64,000 nucleotides of DNA from Flavobacteriaceae bacterium PS02338. Its GTDB lineage: Bacteria > Bacteroidota > Bacteroidia > Sphingobacteriales > Sphingobacteriaceae. The notes below the pieces were generated by a model, which worked only from the letters and a program-made list of their open reading frames with translations, had not been told where the DNA came from and made no database searches. The stretch lies in the NCBI GenBank assembly GCA_029959615.1, contig JASCOD010000003.1, positions 372,001 through 436,000 of the forward strand, in the 5' to 3' direction. Position 1 is the stretch's first letter, and the number at the start of each line of letters is the position of its first letter. Both the position numbers and the translations under genes were made by a program. Positions 1 through 8,259 of this stretch are shown one piece after another.

Positions 1-947
1 AACTCAGTGATATCCAGAACCGTTACCTCATTTTTCATGGTCGAAGTAGCGCTATGTGTTTCTTCGTTGTATTTGTTGTGCGCATATTTCACTTTCTGTT
101 TCTTCCCTCTGCCAGCTTTTACGTACTCTTCCGCTTTTTTCCAGTTTACGGCCATGATAAAATCTTTATCCTTTTGCGATGCATTTACTTCAAGCAAAGT
201 GTTAGCTTGTTCACTATTGTAACAGCTAAAGAAGAACCAACCAGCAGATTTACCTTTTCCAGCACGAGCCAAATCGAAGTTAATACCTGGCGTTTTCAAC
301 TGAAAGGCAAGGTTCATATCTCCATTGTTTTTGTCGATGCTTACAAAACTGATATGGCCTTTGAAATTCTGTTTGTAAGTATCAATTGGCACATCACTCG
401 CATCGCCATCTTCAGGAACGCTGAAACGTGTACCAGCCACAATGTATTCAGAATTTTCGGTGCCAAAAGGCGAGCTGTGGTTACCTGCGCTATTCGGTAA
501 TTCTATAATTTCGGCAGTACGAAAAGTTTTTAAATCTACACGAGCTAAACGAGGCGTATTGTTTCCGTTTACGAAAACCCATTTTCCATCAGCTACGCCA
601 TCATTCATAGACATTTCTACGTGATGCAAATCATCCCAAGGCACAAAACCATGAGAGGTATTGAGCATCGGTTTGGTTTCCTCGCTGTATCCCCAGCCTT
701 TTTCCGGGTCTACCGAAAAAACAGGAATTACCCTTAACAGACGCCCGCTAGGTAGTCCGTAGACGCTCAGTTGTCCGCTAAAACCTCCCGAAACGAAGTT
801 GTAAAACTCATCGTATTTGCCAGGAGCAACATAGGTTTTTGCTGCGGCATCTCCACTTACGGCATTGCCGGCACCTTTAGGTTTACATGAGCCAAATTGT
901 AAGGCTGCTACTGCGAGTAAACCCACTGCAATTCTTTTACTGATCAT
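1..947 (-). CDS. nosZ: nitrous oxide reductase, Sec-type (clade II), 3' part missing
   Basis: Reduces N2O to N2 in the periplasm, the last step of denitrification. The reading frame is open from an ATG at 947 to the window edge (about 315 residues), so the C-terminal cupredoxin/CuA part lies outside. The N-terminus MISKRIAVGLLAVAALQFGS followed by Cys is a Sec/lipoprotein-like signal without a twin-arginine motif, as in the clade II enzymes of Bacteroidota. The body starts the beta-propeller that carries the CuZ centre: FVSGGFSGQLSVYGLPSGR, then DLHHVEMSMNDG with the adjacent His pair expected of copper ligands, then GNHSSPFGTENSEY. It follows the cytochrome c gene by 33 bp on the same strand, which is the usual order in this phylum. 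Assignment is from family recognition and is firm; the missing 3' end cannot be judged. Confidence 0.92.
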   Translation of the reverse strand, partial: MISKRIAVGLLAVAALQFGSCKPKGAGNAVSGDAAAKTYVAPGKYDEFYNFVSGGFSGQLSVYGLPSGRLLRVIPVFSVDPEKGWGYSEETKPMLNTSHGFVPWDDLHHVEMSMNDGVADGKWVFVNGNNTPRLARVDLKTFRTAEIIELPNSAGNHSSPFGTENSEYIVAGTRFSVPEDGDASDVPIDTYKQNFKGHISFVSIDKNNGDMNLAFQLKTPGINFDLARAGKGKSAGWFFFSCYNSEQANTLLEVNASQKDKDFIMAVNWKKAEEYVKAGRGKKQKVKYAHNKYNEETHSATSTMKNEVTVLDITE

Positions 948-980
948 ATATTTAGAATTAATTGATGTTTGATTAAGAAA

Positions 981-1457
981 TTATTTTGCACCGTCATTTT
1001 TGCGCATAAACTCTACAATAGATCTTGCTTCTTCTTCGGTAAGATTTTGGTTGGGCATACGAACTAAGCATAATTCAAGTTGCGCCTGCACTTCGGGATC
1101 TTTGTCTATCATCGGGTCGGGATTGGTAATGAAGTTCATGATCCAATGTGGAGTTCTTCTCTCGGTAACACCTTTCCATCCAGGTCCAACCAGTTTCTCA
1201 TCTGTTGTTTTATGGCAAGAGAAACATTTGGTGCTTGCAATACCATTACCTTTTTCGGCCATGGTGGCATCTAATATGCCAATGTTAATATTGGTTTCAT
1301 CAAATTTACCCTCTCCGCGTTTTGGATCGTAAGAAGAAGTATTGCCAGACTGTTCATTGGTTTGGTTTTCTGTGGCAGATGGTTGCCCGCCGCCACCGCA
1401 AGCACCAATAAAAACGGCCATAGATAAACATAGCGTTGTAATGACTTTATTTTTCAT
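981..1457 (-). CDS. c-type cytochrome lipoprotein of the nos operon
   Basis: Probable electron donor to NosZ, anchored on the periplasmic side. The 158-residue product begins MKNKVITTLCLSMAVFIGAC, a lipoprotein signal with the lipobox Cys at residue 20, followed by a Gly/Ser/Asn-rich linker. One haem site, CFSCH, lies in the middle; a Met in VRMPNQNL near the C-terminus is the likely distal ligand, so this is a class I monohaem cytochrome. I chose the ATG at 1457 because the longer frame would start with TTG at 1502 and put unlikely residues before the signal peptide. Directly upstream are a TAnnTTTG -7 box and an FNR/CRP-like palindrome. It is co-oriented with nosZ 33 bp downstream, so the two are probably one transcript. 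Confidence 0.88.
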   Translation of the reverse strand: MKNKVITTLCLSMAVFIGACGGGGQPSATENQTNEQSGNTSSYDPKRGEGKFDETNINIGILDATMAEKGNGIASTKCFSCHKTTDEKLVGPGWKGVTERRTPHWIMNFITNPDPMIDKDPEVQAQLELCLVRMPNQNLTEEEARSIVEFMRKNDGAK

Positions 1458-1478
1458 TTTGTAATCGTTTTGTTGATC

Positions 1479-1486
1479 CAAATGTA
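1479..1486 (-). promoter_or_regulatory. -7 promoter box of the cytochrome c-nosZ operon
   Basis: On the minus strand the sequence reads TACATTTG, an exact match to the Bacteroidota -7 consensus TAnnTTTG. It would place the transcription start near 1474, about 17 nt before the ATG at 1457. Confidence 0.6.
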
Positions 1487-1507
1487 CCGAGGGAAAAATC
1501 AACTGTT

Positions 1508-1523
1508 TATGATTGTAATCATA
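1508..1523. promoter_or_regulatory. FNR/CRP-type operator
   Basis: TATGATTGTAATCATA is a palindrome with 7-bp arms and reads ATGAT-N4-ATCAT, one mismatch per half from the FNR consensus TTGAT-N4-ATCAA. Its centre (1515.5) is about 41.5 bp upstream of the start predicted from the -7 box at 1479-1486, the classic position for a class II activator. This suggests oxygen- or NO-dependent activation of the nos operon. Confidence 0.55.
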
Positions 1524-1733
1524 AGGGTAGGATCAGATGAGAATGGTTTGATAGGGTGTTTAAAACCAAGAAATTCTTTTGTCAAGGAAATTGACTGGCA
1601 ATATGATTCACTATCTCAGGTGATGGAAAGAGATAGCTCATAAGTTTAACGGAGCTAATGTAAATAGCAGTGAATCAGAAGAAAATAAGAGGAAGAGTAG
1701 TGAATGAAGTGTGTAATTAAGCCAACACTATAT

Positions 1734-2093
1734 TTATTTTTGGACTAGAAACTCCCTAATGTGATTACTTAATAAATAAGGCAATTCTTCTCCACTTTTG
1801 TTTGTTAAAGCATGCTGGGCAGAATTGTATTTTTCTATAAAAGTGCCTTCTTCACTATTGAATTTTAAAAAACCTTCTTCAAAATATCTCTCCTCAATTT
1901 GGTCAGATGCATCCATAGAACGGAAGGTCATTTGTACTGTAGAAAGGTCTTGTTTCGCTATCTTCAGCCACTTAAATTTCTCAGAAATTGGTGCATAGTC
2001 GCTCAAGTCATTCCTTTTGATTTCCAATAGATAGAATTCGGAATTATCAAGTAGATAGAGACATTCAAAAAGTTGGGCTGTAACGATATCCAT
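1734..2093 (-). CDS. hypothetical protein, 119 aa
   Basis: I do not recognise this family. The product is acidic and soluble, with no signal peptide or membrane segment, starts MDIVTAQLFECLYLLDNSEF and looks mixed alpha/beta. Support for it being a real gene comes from its upstream: an exact TATCTTTG -7 box at 2101-2108 sits 7 nt before the ATG, leaving almost no 5' leader. It stands alone between the nos operon and another small minus-strand gene, with no clue to function from context. Confidence 0.6.
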   Translation of the reverse strand: MDIVTAQLFECLYLLDNSEFYLLEIKRNDLSDYAPISEKFKWLKIAKQDLSTVQMTFRSMDASDQIEERYFEEGFLKFNSEEGTFIEKYNSAQHALTNKSGEELPYLLSNHIREFLVQK

Positions 2094-2100
2094 GTATAAA

Positions 2101-2108
2101 CAAAGATA
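2101..2108 (-). promoter_or_regulatory. -7 promoter box for the 119-aa hypothetical gene
   Basis: Minus strand reads TATCTTTG, an exact TAnnTTTG match. It is followed by 7 nt and then the ATG at 2093, so the transcript would be nearly leaderless. Confidence 0.5.
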
Positions 2109-2172
2109 TCATCTTTCCTTTTTACCTACAGAAAATTTTATCCACAGTTGTAGAAGCTTTTCCGTTATAAAT

Positions 2173-2430
2173 TTAAAGTATAGGGTCAGAAAGTTTAGCT
2201 GAAAATTGAAAACCGCAAATTGCCACTCGAGGGAAGTCCATGAAGGTTTTTGAAGCCAACAATGCACTAGGCTGATAGATGTTTAACGCCTTTTGAAAGA
2301 GAACATTAAGTTCTTTGTTATTGGTTTCACTATGAGCTAGCTGTTGTAATAGGCTTTTTTCAGTATTGTCTTCCGGAATTAACTCAATACGTACAGTAGT
2401 AGGAGAGATGCGCATGTAGTGGTACTTCAT
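2173..2430 (-). CDS. small hypothetical protein, 85 aa
   Basis: Unrecognised small soluble protein beginning MKYHYMRISPTTVRIELIPE, with no signal peptide or transmembrane stretch. A near-consensus -7 box, TATCTTAG (one mismatch to TAnnTTTG), lies at 2440-2447 on the minus strand, 9 nt upstream of the ATG at 2430. It is separated by about 80 nt from the next minus-strand gene and could share its expression. Nothing in the sequence suggests a specific role. Confidence 0.5.
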   Translation of the reverse strand: MKYHYMRISPTTVRIELIPEDNTEKSLLQQLAHSETNNKELNVLFQKALNIYQPSALLASKTFMDFPRVAICGFQFSAKLSDPIL

Positions 2431-2683
2431 AATATGGGGCTAAGATAATTAAATCCTTTACTTTTCTTCAATTAAAGCTGAAATTTGAAGTCCTCTTATT
2501 CGGGTACACTATTTGGCTTTTCTTTTTATAGGTATTTTGCTCGTCGACTACCTGATTTAAAATCGATCTAAACCCTAAAGTTATTCTATTGTTCTATGTC
2601 GGGAGAACGACGAGGCCAAGGAAGATGGGAACCTGAAATCTTGTTTTTCTCCCATTCTTAATTTCAAATAAATTAAATACATC

Positions 2684-3130
2684 ATGACGACAAATAACTT
2701 ATTGAATGAGCTGATAGAGCTTAATAATGACAGGATTGCTGGTTTTGAAAAGGTGCTAGCCGATATTGACGACGAAAACGTAGATCTCAAAGAAATATTT
2801 CAGGAATTTTCTACTCAAAGTAGAAGGTTTAGTCAAGAACTAACCACTATTGTAGCCGCAAGTGCAGGAGAACCAGAAACTGGAAATAGCGTTAGTGGAG
2901 CATTACATCGTGCTTGGATTGACGTAAAAGCATTATTTGGCGGCTCCGATAGGGTAAGTATTTTGTCGGAGGCTGAGCGTGGAGAAGACGCAATTAAAAA
3001 AGCTTATCATACAGTGATAGAACAGGGTCGACTTACTGGCGAAACGCTAGATACGGTAACTAATCAAGCTAAGTCCATAGGTAAGGCGCACGATACCATT
3101 AAGGCATTAAGAGACATGGCAAAACAATAA
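2684..3130 (+). CDS. PA2169-family four-helix-bundle protein (DUF2383)
   Basis: The 148-residue, all-helical soluble protein matches the PA2169/DUF2383 family, a ferritin-like four-helix bundle of unknown biochemical role often linked to stress response. Signatures seen are the N-terminal LLNELIELNNDRIAGFEKV helix, the Phe/Arg-rich second helix (QSRRFSQEL), the SGALHRAWIDVKALF segment and the final helices ending in KAHDTIKALRD. Length is typical. The next gene, a small membrane protein, follows by 43 nt on the same strand and the pair ends at a hairpin terminator (3506-3534), so they are likely co-transcribed. Confidence 0.82.
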   Translation: MTTNNLLNELIELNNDRIAGFEKVLADIDDENVDLKEIFQEFSTQSRRFSQELTTIVAASAGEPETGNSVSGALHRAWIDVKALFGGSDRVSILSEAERGEDAIKKAYHTVIEQGRLTGETLDTVTNQAKSIGKAHDTIKALRDMAKQ

Positions 3131-3173
3131 AGTAAGAATTAGGTTTAACTAATATACTTAAACGTGATAAGAT

Positions 3174-3485
3174 ATGATGAACTATTTGATGCCTCAGAAA
3201 AAGTCGAATAACATGGCGATGGCTGCTGGAATTGCAGTCATAGCTGGAGTAGCTCTAGTTACTGCTATACCGCATACTAGGAAAATTTGTAGCAAATGGA
3301 TTATTAATACATTAGATGGATTAAGAGATCGTATGGCTAAGAATAGAAATGGTGGAAGTTGGGAGCATGATTTGGCTAGTGCAGAGAAATTAAAAGGACC
3401 AGTTAACAAGCGTAGAAATACTTCTAAAATTGATGTTCCTTCTGCAGGGACTAATGCATGGAAAGAAGATTGGTCTAGCGAGTAA
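3174..3485 (+). CDS. small single-pass membrane protein, 103 aa
   Basis: Unrecognised family with YtxH-like general architecture: a short N-terminus, one hydrophobic segment (about residues 14-32, AMAAGIAVIAGVALVTAI), then a basic, hydrophilic C-terminal tail. Two in-frame ATGs (3174 and 3177) are adjacent and cannot be distinguished. It lies 43 nt after the DUF2383 gene and just before a terminator, so the two probably form one envelope-stress-like operon; that role is inference from the partner family only. Confidence 0.65.
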   Translation: MMNYLMPQKKSNNMAMAAGIAVIAGVALVTAIPHTRKICSKWIINTLDGLRDRMAKNRNGGSWEHDLASAEKLKGPVNKRRNTSKIDVPSAGTNAWKEDWSSE

Positions 3486-3505
3486 TTGCTCTTGTAAATA
3501 TTGTT

Positions 3506-3534
3506 AAAGCCACTTCATTTGGAGTGGCTTTTTT
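3506..3534 (+). terminator. rho-independent terminator after the DUF2383 operon
   Basis: A 9-bp stem (AAAGCCACT paired with AGTGGCTTT), an 8-nt loop and a T-run, 20 nt after the stop of the small membrane protein gene. Confidence 0.8.
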
Positions 3535-3577
3535 ATGTGGAAACTATTTCAGTTTACTTGTTCTATTTATGGATGAA

Positions 3578-4297
3578 TTAAAAATATTGATCTATCGTAA
3601 TCCCATAAGTGAGGTTCAAGTTCTCGCTTCTAGTGATGTTCATACGGTTATAATTAAGAGATGAAGTAAGACTGATCCATTTTTTAAGTTTAATGCCTAA
3701 TCTATTCGTAGATCTGATAATGTAATCGTTGCCATTAGTAAGAGAATTTTGTAGGAAATTACTTCCTTCAAATAAAATTAGCTCTTTTATTACTATGCGG
3801 TATTGCAACCTTAAAGAGTTTCGGTAGGTGTGATATCGATTATTGGATAATAGATTACTATTGTCGTATAACAAACCGTTGCTGACATTGAGGTTAAAAT
3901 TTTCTTTATCAAAAAAATTGTAGGCAATACCCAATCCAGCTTGCGTTTGATGATTGATTTTTAAGGAATAACTACTGGCATAATTCAATAACCCCCAATA
4001 GTAAAAATGAGGAATACCTGGATACAGATTGAAGTTAAGTGTAGAGGAAAAGTCGTTGTTGCTCAGTTGACTATTTTGTTTCCCGTATAACCAGCTAGAA
4101 GTTGAGTTTAAAACGATGTTTTTCTTCTTGATACCGAAATTTAAGCTATTATTTAATAAGTAGGCGTTTCCTGTATTAGTTTCGTTTAATGATCCCGTGG
4201 CGCTTAATGTCAAGTGGTAGAAAGTACTATCATTGTATTGTGCCTTTAGTGAAAAGCAATTAAGAATAATCAGTAAGCAAAGTAATCTTCTCTTCAT
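3578..4297 (-). CDS. DUF481-family outer-membrane beta-barrel protein
   Basis: The 239-residue product has a clear signal peptide (MKRRLLCLLIILNCFSLKAQ) followed by alternating polar/aromatic strands typical of a DUF481 (YdiY-like) barrel, such as FNLYPGIPHFYYWGLLNYAS and LTSSLNYNRMNIT. It ends in an aromatic residue (DQYF), as expected for an outer-membrane barrel recognised by the BAM machinery. The function of the family is unknown. It is a lone minus-strand gene, convergent with the preceding operon. Confidence 0.72.
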   Translation of the reverse strand: MKRRLLCLLIILNCFSLKAQYNDSTFYHLTLSATGSLNETNTGNAYLLNNSLNFGIKKKNIVLNSTSSWLYGKQNSQLSNNDFSSTLNFNLYPGIPHFYYWGLLNYASSYSLKINHQTQAGLGIAYNFFDKENFNLNVSNGLLYDNSNLLSNNRYHTYRNSLRLQYRIVIKELILFEGSNFLQNSLTNGNDYIIRSTNRLGIKLKKWISLTSSLNYNRMNITRSENLNLTYGITIDQYF

Positions 4298-4504
4298 TCA
4301 TTAGAAAACAGTAAAAAGTTCAAATGGTTCATCATTTATTCGTTTAAAGCCAATAGGCATAAAATGATAAGCTTTATGACTATAGGTAAATCATTGCGCT
4401 AAATACGCTTTTTGCTTAAGCTTAAAAACTTTTTCCTTTTGTATTGTTATTAATTTAATTGACGAAGGCAATTGCTTTCGTAATCGTACTTAAATAAAAA
4501 CGAT

Positions 4505-4867
4505 ATGAACTATCAAGATAAAAATCAACGAAGTGAAGAGGAGTTGAACTCTAAAACCGCGGAACAAAATGAGAACCGATCTCAAAAAGATATATCTGCG
4601 GATAAAAATAATAGCTACAGAAATAATGATGAGGAGCAAAAACCGATAAATGATGCTAAAGGTTCACAAAATGGAGTTGATGAAGATGCGCCATCGAGGT
4701 TGAGAGACGAAGATAAAGAAGCTACAGAACCTCAAATCAATAGTGAAGGTGAATTTACTTCCCGAACTGGTTGGGTTAGAGAAGAAGGGCTTAGCGATAA
4801 AGAACGTAGAGAAGCAGAAGAAGAAGGGCTGGATGGACTTCGATCTGGAGATAGCTCGGCACTATAA
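4505..4867 (+). CDS. highly hydrophilic, probably disordered protein, 120 aa
   Basis: No recognisable fold: the sequence is almost entirely Glu, Asp, Asn, Lys, Arg, Gln and Ser with no hydrophobic core, resembling the stress-induced hydrophilins common in this phylum. The only pattern is a C-terminal Glu/Arg stretch (LSDKERREAEEEGLDGLRSG). The ATG at 4505 is the only sensible start. It lies in a neighbourhood of small stress-like genes, which is weak support for a desiccation or osmotic role. Confidence 0.6.
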   Translation: MNYQDKNQRSEEELNSKTAEQNENRSQKDISADKNNSYRNNDEEQKPINDAKGSQNGVDEDAPSRLRDEDKEATEPQINSEGEFTSRTGWVREEGLSDKERREAEEEGLDGLRSGDSSAL

Positions 4868-4987
4868 AATCAGGTAGTGATTCATAGCATTTAGCCGTAG
4901 GAATTAAAGTCAGGAAGACGGAGTTATTTAATCTATTGGTGACGTTTGCTTAACATTTAGTTAACATTGAGTTTCTAATTTTAGAAT

Positions 4988-5218
4988 ATGAACTATCCAG
5001 TATTTATTTTTCACGAATTAGTGCTCCGTTTTTCTTACATCAATCGTCAAGTTGGAAGGTATATTTCTAGCACGGTTGAGAACGGAGAATGCTTGATTAG
5101 AACTACTAGCGGTAAAATTGCCATTGCACAAGAACTGCTCGAAAAACAATATCGCGATCCTAGTGAGATCTCTTCAGATCAGTTAAGAGAGTTAGCGGCA
5201 GCATTTCAAGTGGAGTAA
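4988..5218 (+). CDS. small hypothetical protein, 76 aa
   Basis: Unrecognised short protein starting MNYPVFIFHELVLRFSYINR, apparently soluble with a mixed N-terminal half and a helical C-terminus (SSDQLRELAAAFQVE). No signal peptide. The upstream 120 nt hold no clear terminator, so it may be read through from the preceding hydrophilic protein gene. The coding assignment rests mainly on frame length and codon composition. Confidence 0.45.
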   Translation: MNYPVFIFHELVLRFSYINRQVGRYISSTVENGECLIRTTSGKIAIAQELLEKQYRDPSEISSDQLRELAAAFQVE

Positions 5219-5946
5219 TCTGAAAAACTCATTTTAATTTTTTAACATCAGCGACATTAGGCGATTTCAATTTTACATTGTTTTAAGTCTAGTGAAGTCT
5301 TTCTTTTTGCTAAAAGTGGTTTTGGCTTGTTTTGGTTTGCGATAGCTAAAATTCCATCTTTATTAGAGCAATAAAGTTTGTCCAACTTCCTCTAACTCTT
5401 AAATCTTATTTTAAAAGCACATCAGTTTTAAGAAAAAACAATATAAAGATGTGTCCATTTGTCTTTTCTGATTGTAATTGTATAGTCGTTTTACATTCGT
5501 TTTTGTAACGGCGTTGTAGTGTAAAATCGTATTAGTTTCTTCGGAGCTTGTTCGGAGTTCCTTCGGATATGATCCGTTTAAATACCGATGAATTTCCCTA
5601 TTAATCTCGTTTGATTTATAAACTTTTTATAAATTTAATAGCATGTTGAAACGTAAGCTTCTAAAATGAGGCGCAGTTAAAAAACGGTATTGACGGTGAG
5701 TTTTTTTTAAAAGAAGGAGTGACTTAAATTTTTCTTAAGAAGTAAGTATCTCATTTAAGTCATAAAAGAGGTAAAATAATGCTTCGGTTTCTAATAAATT
5801 TTCTATCTATATAGGAAACCATCGAAGTAACCATGAACTGAAGCCGCCTGGGCTAGATTCTTGAGAACAACGAAACTATAAACGAACTGTATAATACTGT
5901 ATAGACGTATTCTTTATCTGATGTTCGAGTTTGACACCGAACCCCT
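5219..5946. other. 728-nt intergenic region without a recognisable gene
   Basis: No credible reading frame, tRNA or strong terminator. It contains three TTCGGA hexamers at exact 11-bp pitch (5540, 5551, 5562). It is flanked by the 3' ends of convergent genes, so it is longer than needed for either promoter. A small RNA cannot be excluded. Confidence 0.6.
5540..5567 (+). repeat. three 11-bp-spaced TTCGGA iterons
   Basis: TTCGGA occurs at 5540, 5551 and 5562, once per helical turn, followed by a GATCCG-like remnant. The regular phase suggests a protein-binding array or a decayed tandem repeat. Confidence 0.5.
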
Positions 5947-6780
5947 TTAATTAAGTTGATAAGCAATAACACTGCTTTTGTTAAAGGTAGGAATGTATAT
6001 AATCCTGTCCTTTGGATTGTAACCTAAATCGGCAGTATTCATTTTCCCTTGAACATCTTGAATTTTATAGATGCTTCCATCTGCTTTAATATGATAAATA
6101 ATGCCAGCCCAGCATGTAGCTATAAACTCGTTATTTCCTATTGGTTCCAATCCGTCTCCAGCTTTCGCTAGTCCTTTTGCAACAACCGTAACCTGCTTTT
6201 TATCGTCAAATTTTAAAAGTTGGGTTCCCGCTAATACAAATAGCTCATTTTTTATCCATTTTAAACCGTTGGGGCTAGTCACTTTTTCTAAATAAAGACT
6301 GTAAGAATTATTTTTTATCTGATAGATCTTATTGGTGCGGGTGTCAGAAACGTACAATGTACCCTTATGATCAATGGTAAGGTCATTTAAGAACACTGCG
6401 CTGTCTATTTCTAGCTTATTGATTACTTTTCCGTTCTTGATATCTACGCTTACTATGGCGGTGATATCGGCAATATATAAGGTGTTTTTGTAGATAGCCA
6501 ACCCTTTAGGTGCATTTAGTCCGCTTATCCAATGCGCATTTTTTACAGAACCATCTAATTTTAGAATAGCAATGCCACCTTTACCGTCTTTTACGTTGCC
6601 AGCGCCATCAATTAGGCTAACATATAATTCTTTAGTATCACCTCTATAAAGTACTGATTCTGGTATCGGTAAATTTTCTTTTGCTTCCCAAATTGGTTCA
6701 GATAGTTTGATTTGCGCTTTTATACTGATACTTGATAGAAGTACAGTAATTACTAATAAAGCTATATTTCTGGCTCTCAT
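5947..6780 (-). CDS. secreted SMP-30/gluconolactonase-like beta-propeller protein
   Basis: The 277-residue protein has a signal peptide (MRARNIALLVITVLLSSISI, cleavage near Ala22) and about six repeated four-strand blades: LNAPKGLAIYKNTLYIADI, LNDLTIDHKGTLYVSDT, TSPNGLKWIKNELFVLAG, and so on. The N-terminal IPESVLYRGDTKELYVS matches the Glu-containing first blade of SMP-30/LRE enzymes, which are Ca-dependent lactonases, but overall divergence leaves the substrate open; a non-catalytic NHL-like propeller is also possible. A TATCTTTA box at 6786-6793 lies just upstream of the ATG on the minus strand. It stands alone. Confidence 0.7.
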   Translation of the reverse strand: MRARNIALLVITVLLSSISIKAQIKLSEPIWEAKENLPIPESVLYRGDTKELYVSLIDGAGNVKDGKGGIAILKLDGSVKNAHWISGLNAPKGLAIYKNTLYIADITAIVSVDIKNGKVINKLEIDSAVFLNDLTIDHKGTLYVSDTRTNKIYQIKNNSYSLYLEKVTSPNGLKWIKNELFVLAGTQLLKFDDKKQVTVVAKGLAKAGDGLEPIGNNEFIATCWAGIIYHIKADGSIYKIQDVQGKMNTADLGYNPKDRIIYIPTFNKSSVIAYQLN

Positions 6781-6843
6781 TTGGGTAAAGATAAAGGAAA
6801 TTGATTAAGATGGGGTAGGTGAAGGGGAAATAAAGGTTCAAAA

Positions 6844-6878
6844 AAAAGTCCTTAACCTGTATCAGGTTAAGGACTTTT
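6844..6878 (-). terminator. terminator of fsa
   Basis: A perfect 16-bp stem (AAAAGTCCTTAACCTG and its complement) with a 3-nt loop, followed in minus orientation by a T-run. It lies 22 nt beyond the fsa stop and is symmetric enough to act in both directions. Confidence 0.88.
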
Positions 6879-6900
6879 ATGAATATGATGCTATCAGTTT

Positions 6901-7560
6901 CTACTTACCAGCAGCTTTAGCATGATCTGCTAAGAAAGTAGCTAAACCGCTATCTGTCAATGGGTGTTTCAATAAACCAGTAATTGCAGAAAGTGGAGCA
7001 GTAATTACATCTGCACCAATTTTAGCACAGCTTACAATGTGTAATGGTCCGCGAATAGAAGCTGCCAATATTTGAGTTTCATAACCGTAGTTGTCAAAAA
7101 TCAAACGGATATCTTCAATTAAAGTCAAACCATCAGTAGAAATATCATCTAATCTTCCTAAAAATGGAGATACATAGGTGGCGCCAGCTTTAGCTGCTAA
7201 CAAAGCCTGAGCAGGAGAGAAGATTAGGGTGCAATTGGTTCTAATTCCTTTGTTGCTGAAATACTTAATTGCTTTTAAACCTTCTTTAATCATCGGTACT
7301 TTAACCACAATCTTAGGGTTTAATGCCGCTAAAGCTTCACCTTCCTTAATGATCCCTTCGTAATCAGTAGCGATAACTTCTGCACTTACATTGTCATCAA
7401 CGATATCGCAAATAGCTTTGTAGTGATTGATTACGTTTTCATCTCCAGTAATGCCTTCTTTGGCCATTAAACTAGGGTTAGTAGTTACGCCGTCTAAAAC
7501 GCCTAAATCCTGTGCTTCTTTAATCTGGTCAAGATTTGCTGTGTCTATAAAAAATTTCAT
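6901..7560 (-). CDS. fsa: fructose-6-phosphate aldolase / small transaldolase
   Basis: A 219-residue class I aldolase of the small transaldolase subfamily, acting in the cytosol on sugar phosphates linked to the pentose phosphate pathway. Motifs: [16 protein letters not shown] at the N-terminus, [14 protein letters not shown], the Schiff-base lysine in KIVVKVP (Lys87), [19 protein letters not shown] and [11 protein letters not shown]. Length is typical of FSA/TalC proteins; sequence alone does not separate aldolase from transaldolase activity. It has a strong terminator and a roughly 210-nt upstream region holding a palindrome-rich element before the predicted -7 box at 7774-7781. Confidence 0.93.
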   Translation of the reverse strand: MKFFIDTANLDQIKEAQDLGVLDGVTTNPSLMAKEGITGDENVINHYKAICDIVDDNVSAEVIATDYEGIIKEGEALAALNPKIVVKVPMIKEGLKAIKYFSNKGIRTNCTLIFSPAQALLAAKAGATYVSPFLGRLDDISTDGLTLIEDIRLIFDNYGYETQILAASIRGPLHIVSCAKIGADVITAPLSAITGLLKHPLTDSGLATFLADHAKAAGK

Positions 7561-7610
7561 GTTGTTTAATTCTTATATTGGTCTAATGATTAATGCAGAG
7601 AAACCTGAAG

Positions 7611-7770
7611 AATTATATCCCCCTTCAGAGTTTACTCCGACTATATCGGAGGGGGTATAAGGGGAGTAAAAAGGGCAAGCAACTTCTATCGCATCGCTAC
7701 AACCTTCTACCCTTGCTTTGTTCCCAACCTGGGGGAGTTCAAAAGGAGCTGATCGTAGAAGACTTGCCCG
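7611..7770. repeat. candidate dispersed palindromic intergenic element
   Basis: Contains CTCCGA-CTATA-TCGGAG as a perfect hairpin, flanked by C-runs and G-runs (CCCCCTTC near 7618, GGAGGGGG near 7649) and by CAACCTGGGGGAGTTC. Its composition differs sharply from the AT-rich flanks, suggesting a mobile repeat of the REP/MITE type inserted in the fsa leader. Copies elsewhere in the genome cannot be tested here. Confidence 0.4.
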
Positions 7771-7773
7771 GCA

Positions 7774-7781
7774 CAAAGGTA
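7774..7781 (-). promoter_or_regulatory. candidate -7 box for fsa
   Basis: Minus strand reads TACCTTTG, an exact TAnnTTTG match, about 213 nt before the fsa ATG. If used, the palindromic element would be transcribed as the fsa 5' leader. Confidence 0.45.
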
Positions 7782-8259
7782 AGAAAAGCGAGTAGTTTAC
7801 AAAACATAATTTTACATATATTTTAAGTTGTTGTCTTACAGTTTTTTATAGTGATTATCCAGTGCTGATAACGTTTTTAGGTAAATAGTTGAATTATAAA
7901 TTAGCTGTTTAGCTAATAAAAATTACGGGGAAATTTTAAACGCACTTTTTAATACCTCCTAGCTGCTGTGTAATATTGTTGTTTTTGTTAAGGTTTTGTT
8001 TTTCAGTGTATTGTGTATTTTTGTGGGTTTGAGGATTTGTTACTAAAACATGCTTTAAATTGTTTAAAGCATATATTTCGTTTTAAGTAGTTTTGATAAA
8101 ATTTCAATTGGTATCGATGTCTTTTGATATATTGATAATTTTGTGTTAAAATTTTATCTATAATATAGTTTTTTCATATTTTTTTTATCAACTATATAAT
8201 TTGTAGATTTTTTTTCGTATCTTAGTGTTCATTACACACTAACTACAACCAACTAATAA

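Larger units (their letters stand above)
7561..8259. other. 699-nt divergent intergenic region between fsa and gltB
   Basis: The left part (about 7610-7790) is GC-richer and packed with inverted segments; the right part (7800-8259) is very AT-rich and should contain the gltB promoter. A near-consensus -7 box TATCTTAG lies at 8218-8225 on the plus strand. No gene is supported. Confidence 0.55.

Noticed and set aside
7573..7776. A 67-codon minus-strand frame over the fsa leader
   Set aside because: It runs through a palindrome-rich, GC-shifted element and has no ribosome site or family resemblance; it is better explained as a repeat read by chance.
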